A stretch of 45,761 bases of DNA, taken from assembly GCA_015065175.1 (NCBI GenBank), contig SVQV01000005.1, positions 1 through 45,761 of the forward strand. Direction: 5' to 3'. This DNA is from Oscillospiraceae bacterium (GTDB lineage: Bacteria > Bacillota > Clostridia > Oscillospirales > CAG-272). The notes beneath the pieces are model-generated. The model worked only from the letters and a program-made list of their open reading frames with translations, made no database searches and was not told the DNA's origin. Shown here piece after piece: positions 9,069 through 19,197 of this stretch. Made by a program: the position numbers and the translations under genes. Each line of letters starts with the position of its first letter. The stretch's first letter is position 1.

Positions 9069-10097
9069 TTAATTATTCTCGAATTGCGAGAGTGCTTTCA
9101 GATTTCCCGAGTTGAAGTCACGGATATCCTTGATGCCGTACTTCATCATTGCGAGACGTGTCATACCGAGACCGAAAGCGAAGCCTGTATATTCCTCGGG
9201 GTCGATTCCGCCCGCGGTAAGAACGTTTGGATGTATCATTCCGCAGGGACAAAGCTCGAGCCAGCCCGAATTCTTACAGGAAGGACAGCCCTTACCGCCG
9301 CAGATAAGACAGCTTATATCAAGCTCAAAGCCCGGCTCGACGAACGGGAAAAATCCGGGACGGAGTCTTACGTTTATCTCTCGCTCGAAAACCTCACTGA
9401 GCATCGTCTTCATAAAGTAGATGAGGTTCGATATGGAAATGTCCTTGTCTATCATCATACCTTCCATCTGGAAGAAGGTGTTCTCGTGGCAGGCGTCTGT
9501 TGACTCATTACGGAAGCAGCGTCCGGGGAAGATCGCGCGGAGAGGCGCGCCGTACTTCTTCATGATAGCGTTCTGTGCCGCAGAGGTCTGTGTCTTGAGA
9601 AGCTGACCGTTTTCAAGATAATAGGTATCCTGCATATCTCTTGCGGGGTGGTGCTTGGGTATGTTCAACGCTTCAAAGCAGTTATAATCGTCGGTTACCT
9701 CAAAATAATCCTCCACGGTAAATCCCATGCTTACGAATATCTTTTCAAGGTCTCTCTGCACGAGTGTTATCGGATGATAAGAGCCCTTAGGCTCGGAGGA
9801 AGGCAGTGTGGGGTTATAACGCTTAGCGTTATTTATAGCATCGGCGAGAGCCTTGTTTCTCAAGCTCTCCTCTGCCGCCTCGATCTCACCTTCAAGCGAG
9901 GTCTTCAAGTCATTTATAAGCTGACCCACTTCCTTCTTCTTCTCGGCGGGAACGTCTCTCAAGCCCTTCAAAAGCTCGGTTACCTGTCCCTTTTTACCGA
10001 GAAAGGAAACACGCAGAGCCTCAAGCTCTTCCGCGGTGAGCGCTTCTGCCATACGAAGCTCAAATTGCTCCTTCAGTTCCTTTATTTTGTTTTCCAT
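9069..10097 (-). CDS. pheS: Phenylalanyl-tRNA synthetase alpha subunit
   Basis: HPARDMQDTYYL, GRCFRNESTDACHENTFFQMEG, GFAFGLGMTRLAMMKYGI. Confidence 0.97.
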   Translation of the reverse strand: MENKIKELKEQFELRMAEALTAEELEALRVSFLGKKGQVTELLKGLRDVPAEKKKEVGQLINDLKTSLEGEIEAAEESLRNKALADAINNAKRYNPTLPSSEPKGSYHPITLVQRDLEKIFVSMGFTVEDYFEVTDDYNCFEALNIPKHHPARDMQDTYYLENGQLLKTQTSAAQNAIMKKYGAPLRAIFPGRCFRNESTDACHENTFFQMEGMMIDKDISISNLIYFMKTMLSEVFEREINVRLRPGFFPFVEPGFELDISCLICGGKGCPSCKNSGWLELCPCGMIHPNVLTAGGIDPEEYTGFAFGLGMTRLAMMKYGIKDIRDFNSGNLKALSQFENN

Positions 10098-10146
10098 AGT
10101 AAGTTCCTTTCGGTTATTACATTAGTTTATTATATTACAACATTAT

Positions 10147-10175
10147 ATTATACAGCATTGTTACGTCTTTGTCAA
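10147..10175 (-). promoter_or_regulatory. Sigma70-type promoter of pheST
   Basis: Minus strand TTGACA (10175-10170), 17-nt spacer, TATAAT (10152-10147). Confidence 0.8.
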
Positions 10176-10185
10176 GTGTACGCCT

Positions 10186-11571
10186 TTATTTTTCTTCAAT
10201 TGCAGAGGTGCTTCGGTCGGAAAGCTCTATTATCCATTTGCGGCTGAAAAAATGACGGGCGCACATAGCCATTTTCGGTATATCCTCCGAGATATACATA
10301 AGCAAAACGAGAAGCGGAAACGGTATCTCGGTAAAGAAGCCTAAAATCACAACGGTCGGAATGCCGACAAGATAGAGTGACAGAAAATCTATAAGGAAGC
10401 CTGTTTTCGTGTCTCCGCCCGCGCGAAAAACTCCGCATATTGCGGTATATGGTATCATTTTTACGGGAAGCCAGCAAGCATATCCTATGAGAAGGGTCGC
10501 CGCTATCTGCCGTGTGCCTTCGGTTTCGACAGGCAGAAGATTGAGTATCGGCATTCGCAGAAGCAGCATAAGTATTCCTATAAAGACCGCAACGACAGGG
10601 GTAAGGAACAAAAATCTCTTTGCGCAGTCGTAGCCGCCCTCTCGGTCCCCTTCGCCTATCCGCTTTCCTATCATAATAGCCGCGGCATTGCACATACCGA
10701 CGAAGAACACGAAAAAGAGCTGCTGGAAGGTATCATAAACGGTATATGCGGAATGGTTTTCAACTCCCTGCCTCGCAATTACCGCAAGATAGACGTTAGT
10801 ACCGACAGCCCACACAGTCTCATTGAAAAGCACAGGCGCGCCAATCCTTACGAATTTATAGACAAATGCCCTCGACTGACCGAAATAGTCCTTTATTTTG
10901 CCCTTTATGGGCGAGTTTCCCAAGAAAACAAACATAAATACTACAAGCGCCTGCACAAATGCGCCTATGGCGGTAGCTATAGCCGCGCCCTTCATTTCAA
11001 GACGTGGAAATCCGAAATTTCCGCCTATAAGGCAGTAGTTGAAAAATATGTTCACGCAGACCGAAACAAGCGAGGAAATAAGCGGTACAGAAACACGCTC
11101 CACCGCGCGCAATGCGGCGCAGCCGACCTGTGAAAACATAACGAAAACAGTCGCAAAGGCATAATATTTAAGATAAACCGCCCCCACCGCTATGACCTCC
11201 GCCTCATCGGTAAAAATCTTCATAAGCGCCGAAGGAAAGGAGTAGAAAAGCAGACCGAAAAGAAAGGCGACAACGAGTGATGAGAAAAGCGCAAGACCAA
11301 AGGTTCTCTTTATATTTTTATGCTCTCCCGCGCCCCAGAACTGCGAAATAAGAGTAGCCGAGCCTGAGCAAAAGCCGAAGGCTACAACATTTAAAAGAAA
11401 GGCGAAACGCCCCGCAAGACCTACGGCAGAGGTAGCCACATTTCCGAGCGCCATTACCATAGACGTGTCTATAAGCGAGCCGCAGGAAACAAGCAAATTC
11501 TGAAAAGCAATAGGAAGCGCAAGAGACAAAGCCGTTTTATAAAAATCCTTGTTATCTCGAATAGAATTCAT
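10186..11571 (-). CDS. MATE family efflux transporter
   Basis: 12-TM-like hydrophobic protein; IDTSMVMALGNVATSAVGLAGR, GCAALRAVERVSVPL, GVFRAGGDTKTGF. Confidence 0.92.
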   Translation of the reverse strand: MNSIRDNKDFYKTALSLALPIAFQNLLVSCGSLIDTSMVMALGNVATSAVGLAGRFAFLLNVVAFGFCSGSATLISQFWGAGEHKNIKRTFGLALFSSLVVAFLFGLLFYSFPSALMKIFTDEAEVIAVGAVYLKYYAFATVFVMFSQVGCAALRAVERVSVPLISSLVSVCVNIFFNYCLIGGNFGFPRLEMKGAAIATAIGAFVQALVVFMFVFLGNSPIKGKIKDYFGQSRAFVYKFVRIGAPVLFNETVWAVGTNVYLAVIARQGVENHSAYTVYDTFQQLFFVFFVGMCNAAAIMIGKRIGEGDREGGYDCAKRFLFLTPVVAVFIGILMLLLRMPILNLLPVETEGTRQIAATLLIGYACWLPVKMIPYTAICGVFRAGGDTKTGFLIDFLSLYLVGIPTVVILGFFTEIPFPLLVLLMYISEDIPKMAMCARHFFSRKWIIELSDRSTSAIEEK

Positions 11572-11611
11572 TTTTTCTCCGTTTTTTGTTTTTTCTTATT
11601 GTATCCTTACT

Positions 11612-11640
11612 ATTATACATTCAAGATATAGAAAAGTCAA
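11612..11640 (-). promoter_or_regulatory. Promoter for the MATE gene
   Basis: Minus strand TTGACT, 17-nt spacer, TATAAT. Confidence 0.65.
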
Positions 11641-11682
11641 TAACAAAAAAACAAAAAAATCCTTCAAAAAAGCCGTAAAATA

Positions 11683-11711
11683 TTGACTTTCTCGCTTTAT
11701 TTGTCTATAAT
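11683..11711 (+). promoter_or_regulatory. Promoter for the CPBP protease gene
   Basis: TTGACT, 17-nt spacer, TATAAT. Confidence 0.65.
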
Positions 11712-11739
11712 AAAAATATCAAAAAGAAAGGAGATTTTT

Positions 11740-12537
11740 ATGAAGCGGTCAATGTCCTGTATTGCTCTTATTCTTTTTTTACGGGTTGCGCTTGCTTATG
11801 CCTTTGCGGGATTTTTTCCCCGTTTTGTTGAGCTTGGAAGTCTTTTTGCATCGCTTTTGCCGCTTCTTGTCCTCATTACTCCTTTCGGAAAAGGCTGTAC
11901 TCAATCGACCGAAATAGGCTTTTCCCCAAAAAGCACTTTTTCCTTTCTCCCGCTTTTTCCCTTTTTTCTCGCGGGAGTTTTAATAATCTCGGTCATAACC
12001 TCAAGCGTATCCGCCGCGGTCGGATATGAGATAGTCGAAGTAAATCCGAGCGGTAACATTTTTTCGGCACTCATTTTTGATGCGCTCGTTCCGTCTGTCT
12101 GTGAGGAGCTTCTCTGCCGTTACGTTCTTTTACGCCTGCTTTCTCCCTTCGGGCGAGGGGGAAGCGCGCTTCTCTCGGCAATTCTTTTCTCGCTTCTGCA
12201 CGCTAATCTTTATCAGATGCCGTATGCCTTTTTTGCGGGACTTATGCTGGCGACACTTACGCTTGCCTCAAAAAGCGCATTTATACCTATACTTTTCCAC
12301 CTGTTAAACAATTTAACTTCCATTGCGCTGTTTTATTTGCCCGACTCGGCGGTCCTTTACTTCTTTGCCGCAACTATACTTTTACTGCCGATATCATTTT
12401 TCATTGCCTTGAAAAAGGGCTCACTCAAAAGCTGTACAGAGGTACTGTCCGACGGAAGCGCTTACCCTATGCTGAAGGCGTCACTTTCCTCGCCTCTCAT
12501 CTTCTTTGCGCTCCTGATGCTCTTGCTAACCGTGTAA
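11740..12537 (+). CDS. CPBP family intramembrane metalloprotease (Abi-like)
   Basis: Motifs VCEELLCRYVLL, LLSAILFSLLHAN, ILFHLLNNLTS in a multi-TM protein; start chosen after AAAGGAG. Confidence 0.9.
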   Translation: MKRSMSCIALILFLRVALAYAFAGFFPRFVELGSLFASLLPLLVLITPFGKGCTQSTEIGFSPKSTFSFLPLFPFFLAGVLIISVITSSVSAAVGYEIVEVNPSGNIFSALIFDALVPSVCEELLCRYVLLRLLSPFGRGGSALLSAILFSLLHANLYQMPYAFFAGLMLATLTLASKSAFIPILFHLLNNLTSIALFYLPDSAVLYFFAATILLLPISFFIALKKGSLKSCTEVLSDGSAYPMLKASLSSPLIFFALLMLLLTV

Positions 12538-12557
12538 AAAATATTTTGGAGATAGTT

Positions 12558-13046
12558 ATGTTTGAAGCAATCGAAAATGACAAGCTTTTCATAAGCTGCG
12601 AAGCCGATGAGACTTTTATGAAGGAAGCCCTCAAATTAGCAGAGGAAGCCGCAGAAGCAGACGAGGTCCCTGTCGGCGCGATAATCGTGCACAAGGGCGA
12701 AATAATAGCAAGAGCATACAACAGACGCGAGACCGACAAGTGCGCCACGCATCATGCCGAACTGCTCGCAATAGAACAGGCTTGTGAAAAGCTCGGCGGC
12801 TGGCGACTGCCGAATTGTACACTTTACGTTACATTAGAGCCGTGTCCCATGTGCGCGGGAGCTATTATAAATTCGAGAATTGCCCGTGTCGTATACGGCG
12901 CGCCCGACAAGAGAGCTGGCGCGTTCGGAACGCTGTTTGACCTTAATTCCCTACCCTTAAACCACAAAACGCAGATAGAAGGCGGAGTTCTCTCCGACGA
13001 GTGCGCAAATGTCCTCCGCGCCTACTTTCAAAGAAAGCGAAAGTAA
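12558..13046 (+). CDS. tadA: tRNA-specific adenosine deaminase
   Basis: HAELLAIEQA and EPCPMCAGAI zinc motifs, DKRAGAFGTLFDLN. Confidence 0.93.
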   Translation: MFEAIENDKLFISCEADETFMKEALKLAEEAAEADEVPVGAIIVHKGEIIARAYNRRETDKCATHHAELLAIEQACEKLGGWRLPNCTLYVTLEPCPMCAGAIINSRIARVVYGAPDKRAGAFGTLFDLNSLPLNHKTQIEGGVLSDECANVLRAYFQRKRK

Positions 13047-13075
13047 GGAGCTATAGAAAAACAAGCAAGAAGAAA

Positions 13076-13109
13076 CGGCAGCTTTTACCGAAAAGGTATC
13101 AAGCTGCCG
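13076..13109 (+). terminator. Terminator hairpin after tadA
   Basis: CGGCAGCTT ... AAGCTGCCG followed by a T-rich stretch. Confidence 0.65.
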
Positions 13110-13122
13110 CTTCCTTTTATAA

Positions 13123-13818
13123 TTATTTTTTATTTGCGCATTTTTTACAGCACTCTATAAAATTCTCGAAAAACTTATTTTCTATCCTGTCGCCTGTATG
13201 GAAGGACTGCTCAGGATGCCATTCGGTCGCGAAAATTTTCTTTTCCTTACATTCGATAGCCTCGATAATGTTGTCTGCCGTCCTTGCCACAACATCAAAG
13301 CAGGGTGCAAGTCTGTCGAGTGTCCAGCTGTGGTATGAATTTACCTCCGCGCGCTCGCTCTTAAAGACATCATAAACAAATGAGTTTGGAACAATATTTA
13401 TCTCGTGGTTCTGATCTTGATGTGCAGGAGCTACGTCGTCCGACATTTTCTTGATGCTTCCTCCGAAATAGATATTTAATTCCTGAAAGCCTCCGCAAAC
13501 TCCGAAAATAGGCTTGTTATGCTCTGTAAAATATTTTATAAGCGCGGCATCCAAGGCGTATTCGTCTATTTCGGGGGGCGGGTCCATAGGAGTACCGCCG
13601 TAATACTTGGGGTCTATCGCCGTAGCACTTCCGGGAATAACAAGTCCGTCGCAATTCGCGCATATACTTTCAATGTCGTTCTCGTTCATAATAGCTACAA
13701 GCCCGACTCCGTACTGTCTCGCCATTATCTCATAATCATGCATGATATAATATCGTCTGCTCCAGACCGTAGGCGGATCGTTCAGACAGACATATCTCAA
13801 TGTAGTTGCAAAAGTCAT
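13123..13818 (-). CDS. Gamma-glutamyl-gamma-aminobutyrate hydrolase family (class I glutamine amidotransferase-like)
   Basis: GLVIPGSATAIDPKYYGG, IFGVCGGFQELNIYFGGS, NSYHSWTLDRLAP, ATEWHPEQS. Confidence 0.88.
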   Translation of the reverse strand: MTFATTLRYVCLNDPPTVWSRRYYIMHDYEIMARQYGVGLVAIMNENDIESICANCDGLVIPGSATAIDPKYYGGTPMDPPPEIDEYALDAALIKYFTEHNKPIFGVCGGFQELNIYFGGSIKKMSDDVAPAHQDQNHEINIVPNSFVYDVFKSERAEVNSYHSWTLDRLAPCFDVVARTADNIIEAIECKEKKIFATEWHPEQSFHTGDRIENKFFENFIECCKKCANKK

Positions 13819-13886
13819 AACAAAATCCCTTTCGGTTTTACTTCTTGCTTATTATATTACACGTTCCCGCAAAAGTCAACATAAAA

Positions 13887-15422
13887 TTACATAAACGGTG
13901 CGAAAAATCTAAGGAAATTCTGCATAGTGTATTTGAATATTCCGCCCTTGCAATCCTCCTCGGTAATGGGGGTGCAGGACTCAAGCGTACTAAGAAAATC
14001 CTCCTTTAGCGTCAGGACAGCCTCGGTATCACACATATAAGCTCCGCACTCAAAATGCAAATAAAGGCTTCGGAAATCAAGATTCGCGCTTCCGACAGTC
14101 GCCACTCTATCATCCGAAACAAAGGTCTTTGAATGGATAAAGCCGTTAGTGTATTCGTATATTTTTACCCCTGCCGCAATAAGATTGGCATAATATGAGC
14201 GTGTAGTCATATGGACCAGCTTTTTGTCGGCAATATGCGGTGTAACTATTCTCACGTCTATCCCGCTTTTGGCGGCAAGGCAGAGCGCCGACATCATAAG
14301 CTCATCAAGTATAAGATAGGGGGTATTGATATATACGTATTTTTTCGCGTTCTGTAAAATTTGCAGATAGACCTGCTCGCCCACGTTCTCGTTATCCAAG
14401 GGACTGTCGCTGTAGGGCTGCACGTATCCGCGCGCTCCGCTTGATGTGTTTATACGGGGATAATATTCCGTAATATCCTCGCTTTTGTTCGCAAGGATCT
14501 CCCACATTGAAAGGAACATCACGGCATAGCTCCAAGCCGCCTCGCCCTTCAGCATAAGGGCGGCGTCCTTCCAATGCCCGAAGCGTACTTTTTCATTTAT
14601 ATATTCATCGGCTAAATTTATACCGCCCGTAAACGCCACCTTGCCGTCAATGCAGGCTATTTTTCTGTGGTCGCGATTGTTCTGTCTGATAGTAAGAAAG
14701 GGGCGGAAGGGGTTGAACACCGCGCATTCTATGCCGAGCTTTTTGAGTGTTTTCGGATAGTCGGAAGGGAGCAGCATAAAGCAGCCTATATCATCGTATA
14801 TGATACGCACCGTCACGCCGTTTGCCGCCTTTTCCTTAAGGATATTAAGCACCGAGTTCCACATCTGTCCCTCTTGTATTATGAAATATTCGAGGAAAAT
14901 ATAATGCTCCGCTCGGGAAAGCTCCTCTAAGAGCGCTCGGAACATTTCTTCTCCCGGGCTTAAATACTTCGTTTCGGTGTTTTTATAAAGCGGAAAGCCC
15001 GCAAATGTCTCTAAATATCGCATCTGAGGCGCATATTCGGGGACTTTGTTCTCCGCCTCGGAAAGCACGGAATTTGAGAGCGACAATGCTTCCTTAGTCT
15101 TTTTTTCTACATTTGCAGACTGCTTTTTAAGCTTTCTGTTTGCTGTTTGCATCGAAAACATAAAGTAGAACACGCATCCGAAAAGAGGAAACATCAAAAT
15201 CACAAAGACCCAGAGCAGCTTATATGCCGAAATTGAGTTTTTGCGCACGATTACGTAAATGCTCACAAGCACGCTTATGATATCTGTCACGGAATGAATG
15301 ACCTTGGATGCCGTGCCTTGGCTCGCCGTAAAATAAATTATCAGGGCTATCTGTGCCAATATCAGCGTTATCGCCAGCACTCTCTGCCGAAACAGCGATC
15401 TTACCCAATTCTTTTCCAGCAT
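13887..15422 (-). CDS. cls: Cardiolipin synthase / phospholipase D-like
   Basis: Two HKD motifs (NRDHRKIACIDGKVAFTGG; FIHSKTFVSDDRVATVGSANLD) and N-terminal TM helices. Confidence 0.93.
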   Translation of the reverse strand: MLEKNWVRSLFRQRVLAITLILAQIALIIYFTASQGTASKVIHSVTDIISVLVSIYVIVRKNSISAYKLLWVFVILMFPLFGCVFYFMFSMQTANRKLKKQSANVEKKTKEALSLSNSVLSEAENKVPEYAPQMRYLETFAGFPLYKNTETKYLSPGEEMFRALLEELSRAEHYIFLEYFIIQEGQMWNSVLNILKEKAANGVTVRIIYDDIGCFMLLPSDYPKTLKKLGIECAVFNPFRPFLTIRQNNRDHRKIACIDGKVAFTGGINLADEYINEKVRFGHWKDAALMLKGEAAWSYAVMFLSMWEILANKSEDITEYYPRINTSSGARGYVQPYSDSPLDNENVGEQVYLQILQNAKKYVYINTPYLILDELMMSALCLAAKSGIDVRIVTPHIADKKLVHMTTRSYYANLIAAGVKIYEYTNGFIHSKTFVSDDRVATVGSANLDFRSLYLHFECGAYMCDTEAVLTLKEDFLSTLESCTPITEEDCKGGIFKYTMQNFLRFFAPFM

Positions 15423-15466
15423 ATCCTCTCTCCTTTTCCTTGATTATTATTGCCAAAAAGCAAGAA

Positions 15467-16438
15467 TTATTCAAAGGTGTCGCCGTAAAGCTCCTTGGCG
15501 TAGCCGAGCAATGCGGCATCAGCCAAAATGTAGTGATAATTCTTTCTGTGAGTCAGTACCCAGGAAGCTGTCATAAAGCCCTTGATATTCTTCATTTTTG
15601 CGTCCGAAAGCGCCTTGACTACCTGCTCGCTGTTGCCCGCATGAGACCAGATAGTAGTGGTAGGCACCTGATCGTAGCCCAGCTCCTCAAGGCCGAAGAA
15701 TGCGCGGAAGCACTGTGACTGCACGCCCTCATCTCCCTTTTCGCCCTTAAGAGCCCAGTAATGCCAGTTGGACTGCAAAACGCTCTTAGGCATTTTTTTG
15801 GCGAAGGACTCGGGGCGGTGCCAGTAGCAGTCAGACCATATCCAGGGGCGCATGTTATCCTTTTCACAGCAGTCTACCATATGGTAGAAGTCTTTCCACC
15901 AATGCTCCTCCGCGCGAACCACCACATGTCCGTAAGCCGCCTGATTGTTCGCGGTCTCCTCGTCCATACCCAGATGGAGATGCGTAGGCTTTTCAAATAT
16001 ATCGCATATTTCGTGAATGAGGTCTCCTATTACTTGACGGTAAATATCGGTCGTGAGCATTCTCTCATATTCTCCGAGCCAAGCGTCATGTCCTGCCGAG
16101 AAGTTCAGCTTCGGCACGGGATTGAGTCCCTTTGCGCGCACGCTTCGCACAAGCTCACGAAGCTCATCGGGTGTAAGCGCACCCTTTACACCTATCTCGG
16201 GGTGGCTGTCATAGCGAACACCGTCTCCGATATCCAGAACCACGGTATTGAAGCCGAGCGAGGGAAGCTCGTCTGTTACACGGTCAAAAACCTCGCGGTC
16301 AAATTGCATCTCATCCTCCCACAAGGTTCCGCTTGGATGTGTGATATACTTATCGTCAACAAGCGGCGGTGCGTCCTTATCACGCCACATGTTGGTTCCT
16401 ATGTGTAAAAGCGATGCCCAGATTTTTTCTTCAGCCAT
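15467..16438 (-). CDS. Putative TIM-barrel glycoside hydrolase (GH20-like active-site motif)
   Basis: LHLGMDEE and PWIWSDCYW motifs; start at MAEEKIWASL. Confidence 0.6.
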   Translation of the reverse strand: MAEEKIWASLLHIGTNMWRDKDAPPLVDDKYITHPSGTLWEDEMQFDREVFDRVTDELPSLGFNTVVLDIGDGVRYDSHPEIGVKGALTPDELRELVRSVRAKGLNPVPKLNFSAGHDAWLGEYERMLTTDIYRQVIGDLIHEICDIFEKPTHLHLGMDEETANNQAAYGHVVVRAEEHWWKDFYHMVDCCEKDNMRPWIWSDCYWHRPESFAKKMPKSVLQSNWHYWALKGEKGDEGVQSQCFRAFFGLEELGYDQVPTTTIWSHAGNSEQVVKALSDAKMKNIKGFMTASWVLTHRKNYHYILADAALLGYAKELYGDTFE

Positions 16439-16705
16439 GATGATGTCCTCCAAATTTCATATAATATTTAATATAGACAGGCAAAATCTTGCCTTATAAC
16501 CATTTTACACGAAACAATTCCGTTTTGCAATACCTTTTCATTCTTTTTTCAATTATTATTTTTGTTGTTCAAATTCTCAAAGCATCAACAAGAAATGGAT
16601 GTAAACACACTTGTGCAAAATGCCGATTTTTCCGTTTTTTATAAGCTCTTTGATTTGTGAAAGAAAACGAAACTCAAAAAATCACAAAAATTTTTTCTAA
16701 AACTA

Positions 16706-16734
16706 TTGACAAATAAGCAAAAAAAAGGTATAAT
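16706..16734 (+). promoter_or_regulatory. feo promoter, perfect consensus
   Basis: TTGACA (16706-16711), 17-nt spacer, TATAAT (16729-16734). Confidence 0.85.
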
Positions 16735-16740
16735 ATTTCA

Positions 16741-16760
16741 CGGTTAGCAACGGCTAACCG
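16741..16760 (+). promoter_or_regulatory. Putative metalloregulator operator upstream of feoA
   Basis: CGGTTAGC-AACG-GCTAACCG, 8-bp perfect arms at the predicted transcription start. Confidence 0.65.
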
Positions 16761-16799
16761 ACAGGGCACGACATTTCTCACGGCAGGGAGGCTGTTTAG

Positions 16800-17012
16800 A
16801 TGAACTTAAGAGAAGCGGAAGATGGAAAAGAATATATTATACGCGAAATAAAAACGGACGACGAAGAGTTAAATTCTTTTCTCTTTTCTCTCGGCTGCTA
16901 TAGCGGAGAGACTATTACCGTAGTGCGCCATATGAAAAACGGCTGTGTCGTAGCAATAAAGGACGGAAGATACAGCATTGATAATCAGCTTGCTGAAGCT
17001 ATCATCGTATAA
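16800..17012 (+). CDS. feoA: Ferrous iron transport protein A
   Basis: Small SH3-like FeoA protein followed by feoB. Confidence 0.88.
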   Translation: MNLREAEDGKEYIIREIKTDDEELNSFLFSLGCYSGETITVVRHMKNGCVVAIKDGRYSIDNQLAEAIIV

Positions 17013-17072
17013 TTTTGTGCATATGAAATTGTAATACGGCAGCTTTAGCGACTGATTATTTTTTACTCCCTT

Positions 17073-17090
17073 AGTTAGCGGCGGCTAACT
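17073..17090 (+). promoter_or_regulatory. Second copy of the feo inverted-repeat operator
   Basis: AGTTAGC-GGCG-GCTAACT between feoA and feoB. Confidence 0.55.
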
Positions 17091-17142
17091 CTAATAATTA
17101 AAGGTATCAATAAAAACATATAAAACCACAGGAGAATACAAT

Positions 17143-19197
17143 ATGAGAATTGCTATGGCGGGCAACCCCAACAGCGGCAAAACTACTATGTACAATGCCT
17201 TGACAGGCAGCAGCGAAAAGGTCGGAAACTGGGCGGGCGTTACGGTTGAAAAGAAGGAGCATCCTATCAAGAAGAGCTTCTGTCAGGGAGACGGGGAAAT
17301 TATAGCCGTTGACCTTCCGGGCGCTTATTCTATGTCGCCGTTTACGTCTGAGGAAAGCATTACAAGCGATTTCGTGAAAAACGAAAATCCCGACGTAATA
17401 ATCAACATCGTGGATGCGACCAATCTCAGCAGAAGCCTTTTCTTCACTACACAGCTTTTAGAGCTTGGAATCCCTACCGTCATCGCACTTAACAAGGCAG
17501 ACCTTAACAGAAAGAAGCAGAACAGGATAGACACCGCTTCCCTTTCCGAAAAGCTCGGATGCCCTGTTGTGGATACAGTCTCCACCTCTGCCGAGGGTCT
17601 TAAAGAGCTGATAAGCGTTGCGCTTTCGCTTGTCGGAAAAAGTCAGAGCGCGCCTTTTATGCAGAAGGATGTCAGACTTACCGACAAAGAAGCCGTCGCT
17701 CTTGCGGACCGCAAGCGCTTCGCCTTTGTAAACGGAATAGTTAAAGAGGTCGAAAAGCGCAAGGTCCTTACGGCGAACAGAAACATCGGAGATAAAATAG
17801 ACGAAATTCTTACAAATAAGTGGCTGGGCATTCCGATATTCGCTCTCGTTATGTGGGCAGTGTTCTGGATATCTCAGGCGGGACCGGGCGTATGGCTCTC
17901 CGAGGGTCTTGACGTCGGCGAGACACACCTGTGGGGTCTTGTTGACTGCATCGGTTGGTTCAAAGGAATAGTTGAAGGCTGGATGAGCGGCGCAAACGGC
18001 ATTTTACAGGCTATAGTGCTTGAAGGTATCATCGAGGGTGTTGCCGCCGTTGTCGGATTTTTGCCTCTCGTTATGGTTATGTACTTCCTCATTGCTCTGC
18101 TTGAGGACTGCGGATATATGGCTCGCGCGACTGTCGTGCTTGACCCCATCTTCAAGCGCGTCGGTCTTTCGGGCAAGTCGGTCATTCCCTTTATTATCGG
18201 AACAGGCTGCGCTATCCCCGGCGTTATGGCATGCCGTACAATAAGAGACGAGCGCGAAAGACGCGCGACCGCAATGATAGCACCCTTTATGCCCTGCGGC
18301 GCGAAGCTTCCCGTTATCGCACTTTTCGCGGGCGCGTTCTTTGACAATGCCGAGTGGGTAGGCACCGTTATGTACTTTGTAGGTATCCTTATTATACTTC
18401 TCTGCGCGCTTCTCATAAACAAGCTCACAGGACACAAGGCGAAGAAATCCTTCTTCATTATCGAGCTTCCCGAATATAAAGCGCCTTCCTTCCGGTTCGC
18501 ATTCAAGTCTATGTGTCAGAGAGGTAAGGCTTACATAGTAAAGGCAGGAACTATCATTCTCGTTTGTAACTTCATAGTTTATATGATGCAGACCTACGGC
18601 TGGAATTTCAAAATCGCGGAGGACCCGTCAAATTCTATTCTCGCAACTATAGCTACACCTATAGCTTACCTTATCGCGCCTATAGTCGGAATTGCGCTCT
18701 GGCAATTGGCGGCGGCAGCCGTTACGGGCTTTATCGCCAAGGAATGCGTAGTTTCCACGTTGGCAACAGTATTCGCTTTCGAGCATCTTATAAATGAGGA
18801 GCTTGAGGCAGTCGGCGAGATAGGCGCCGCGAATATGGGCGGCATTTCTGCCGCGGCAGGCCTTGCGTTCCTTATGTTCAACCTCTTTACACCTCCCTGC
18901 TTTGCGGCACTCGGCGCAATGAGCTCCGAAATGAACAGCAAAAGGTGGTTTTGGGCAGGAATAGGTCTCCAGTTCGCTGTCGGCTACACTGTCGGCTTCC
19001 TTGTATTCTTCTTCGGAACGCTGTTCACAGGCGGCTCGTTTGGCGAAGGCTGGATGCCTATCGTAGGCTGGGCAATAGTGCTTGCTATCGCCGCCGTCTT
19101 CTCCGTTCTTATATTCAAAAAGGACAGAGAGCAGAAAGCCGAAAACGCGCTTAAATCAAATGAAAACAAATCAGTAAAAAGTGAAATAGTAAAATGA
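17143..19197 (+). CDS. feoB: Ferrous iron transport protein B
   Basis: GNPNSGKTTMYNALTG, VDLPGAYSMSPFTSEE, NKAD, TM Gate domains (GCAIPGVMACRTI, PCGAKLPV). Confidence 0.97.
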   Translation: MRIAMAGNPNSGKTTMYNALTGSSEKVGNWAGVTVEKKEHPIKKSFCQGDGEIIAVDLPGAYSMSPFTSEESITSDFVKNENPDVIINIVDATNLSRSLFFTTQLLELGIPTVIALNKADLNRKKQNRIDTASLSEKLGCPVVDTVSTSAEGLKELISVALSLVGKSQSAPFMQKDVRLTDKEAVALADRKRFAFVNGIVKEVEKRKVLTANRNIGDKIDEILTNKWLGIPIFALVMWAVFWISQAGPGVWLSEGLDVGETHLWGLVDCIGWFKGIVEGWMSGANGILQAIVLEGIIEGVAAVVGFLPLVMVMYFLIALLEDCGYMARATVVLDPIFKRVGLSGKSVIPFIIGTGCAIPGVMACRTIRDERERRATAMIAPFMPCGAKLPVIALFAGAFFDNAEWVGTVMYFVGILIILLCALLINKLTGHKAKKSFFIIELPEYKAPSFRFAFKSMCQRGKAYIVKAGTIILVCNFIVYMMQTYGWNFKIAEDPSNSILATIATPIAYLIAPIVGIALWQLAAAAVTGFIAKECVVSTLATVFAFEHLINEELEAVGEIGAANMGGISAAAGLAFLMFNLFTPPCFAALGAMSSEMNSKRWFWAGIGLQFAVGYTVGFLVFFFGTLFTGGSFGEGWMPIVGWAIVLAIAAVFSVLIFKKDREQKAENALKSNENKSVKSEIVK

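Noticed and set aside
10098-10146. Possible T-box leader upstream of pheST
   Set aside because: Leader from the consensus promoter is only ~40-50 nt, too short for a T-box, and no specifier or antiterminator features are visible.
11740-12537. CPBP protease as an Abi phage-defence gene
   Set aside because: CPBP proteases are widespread with many roles; neighbours (MATE, tadA) give no defence context.
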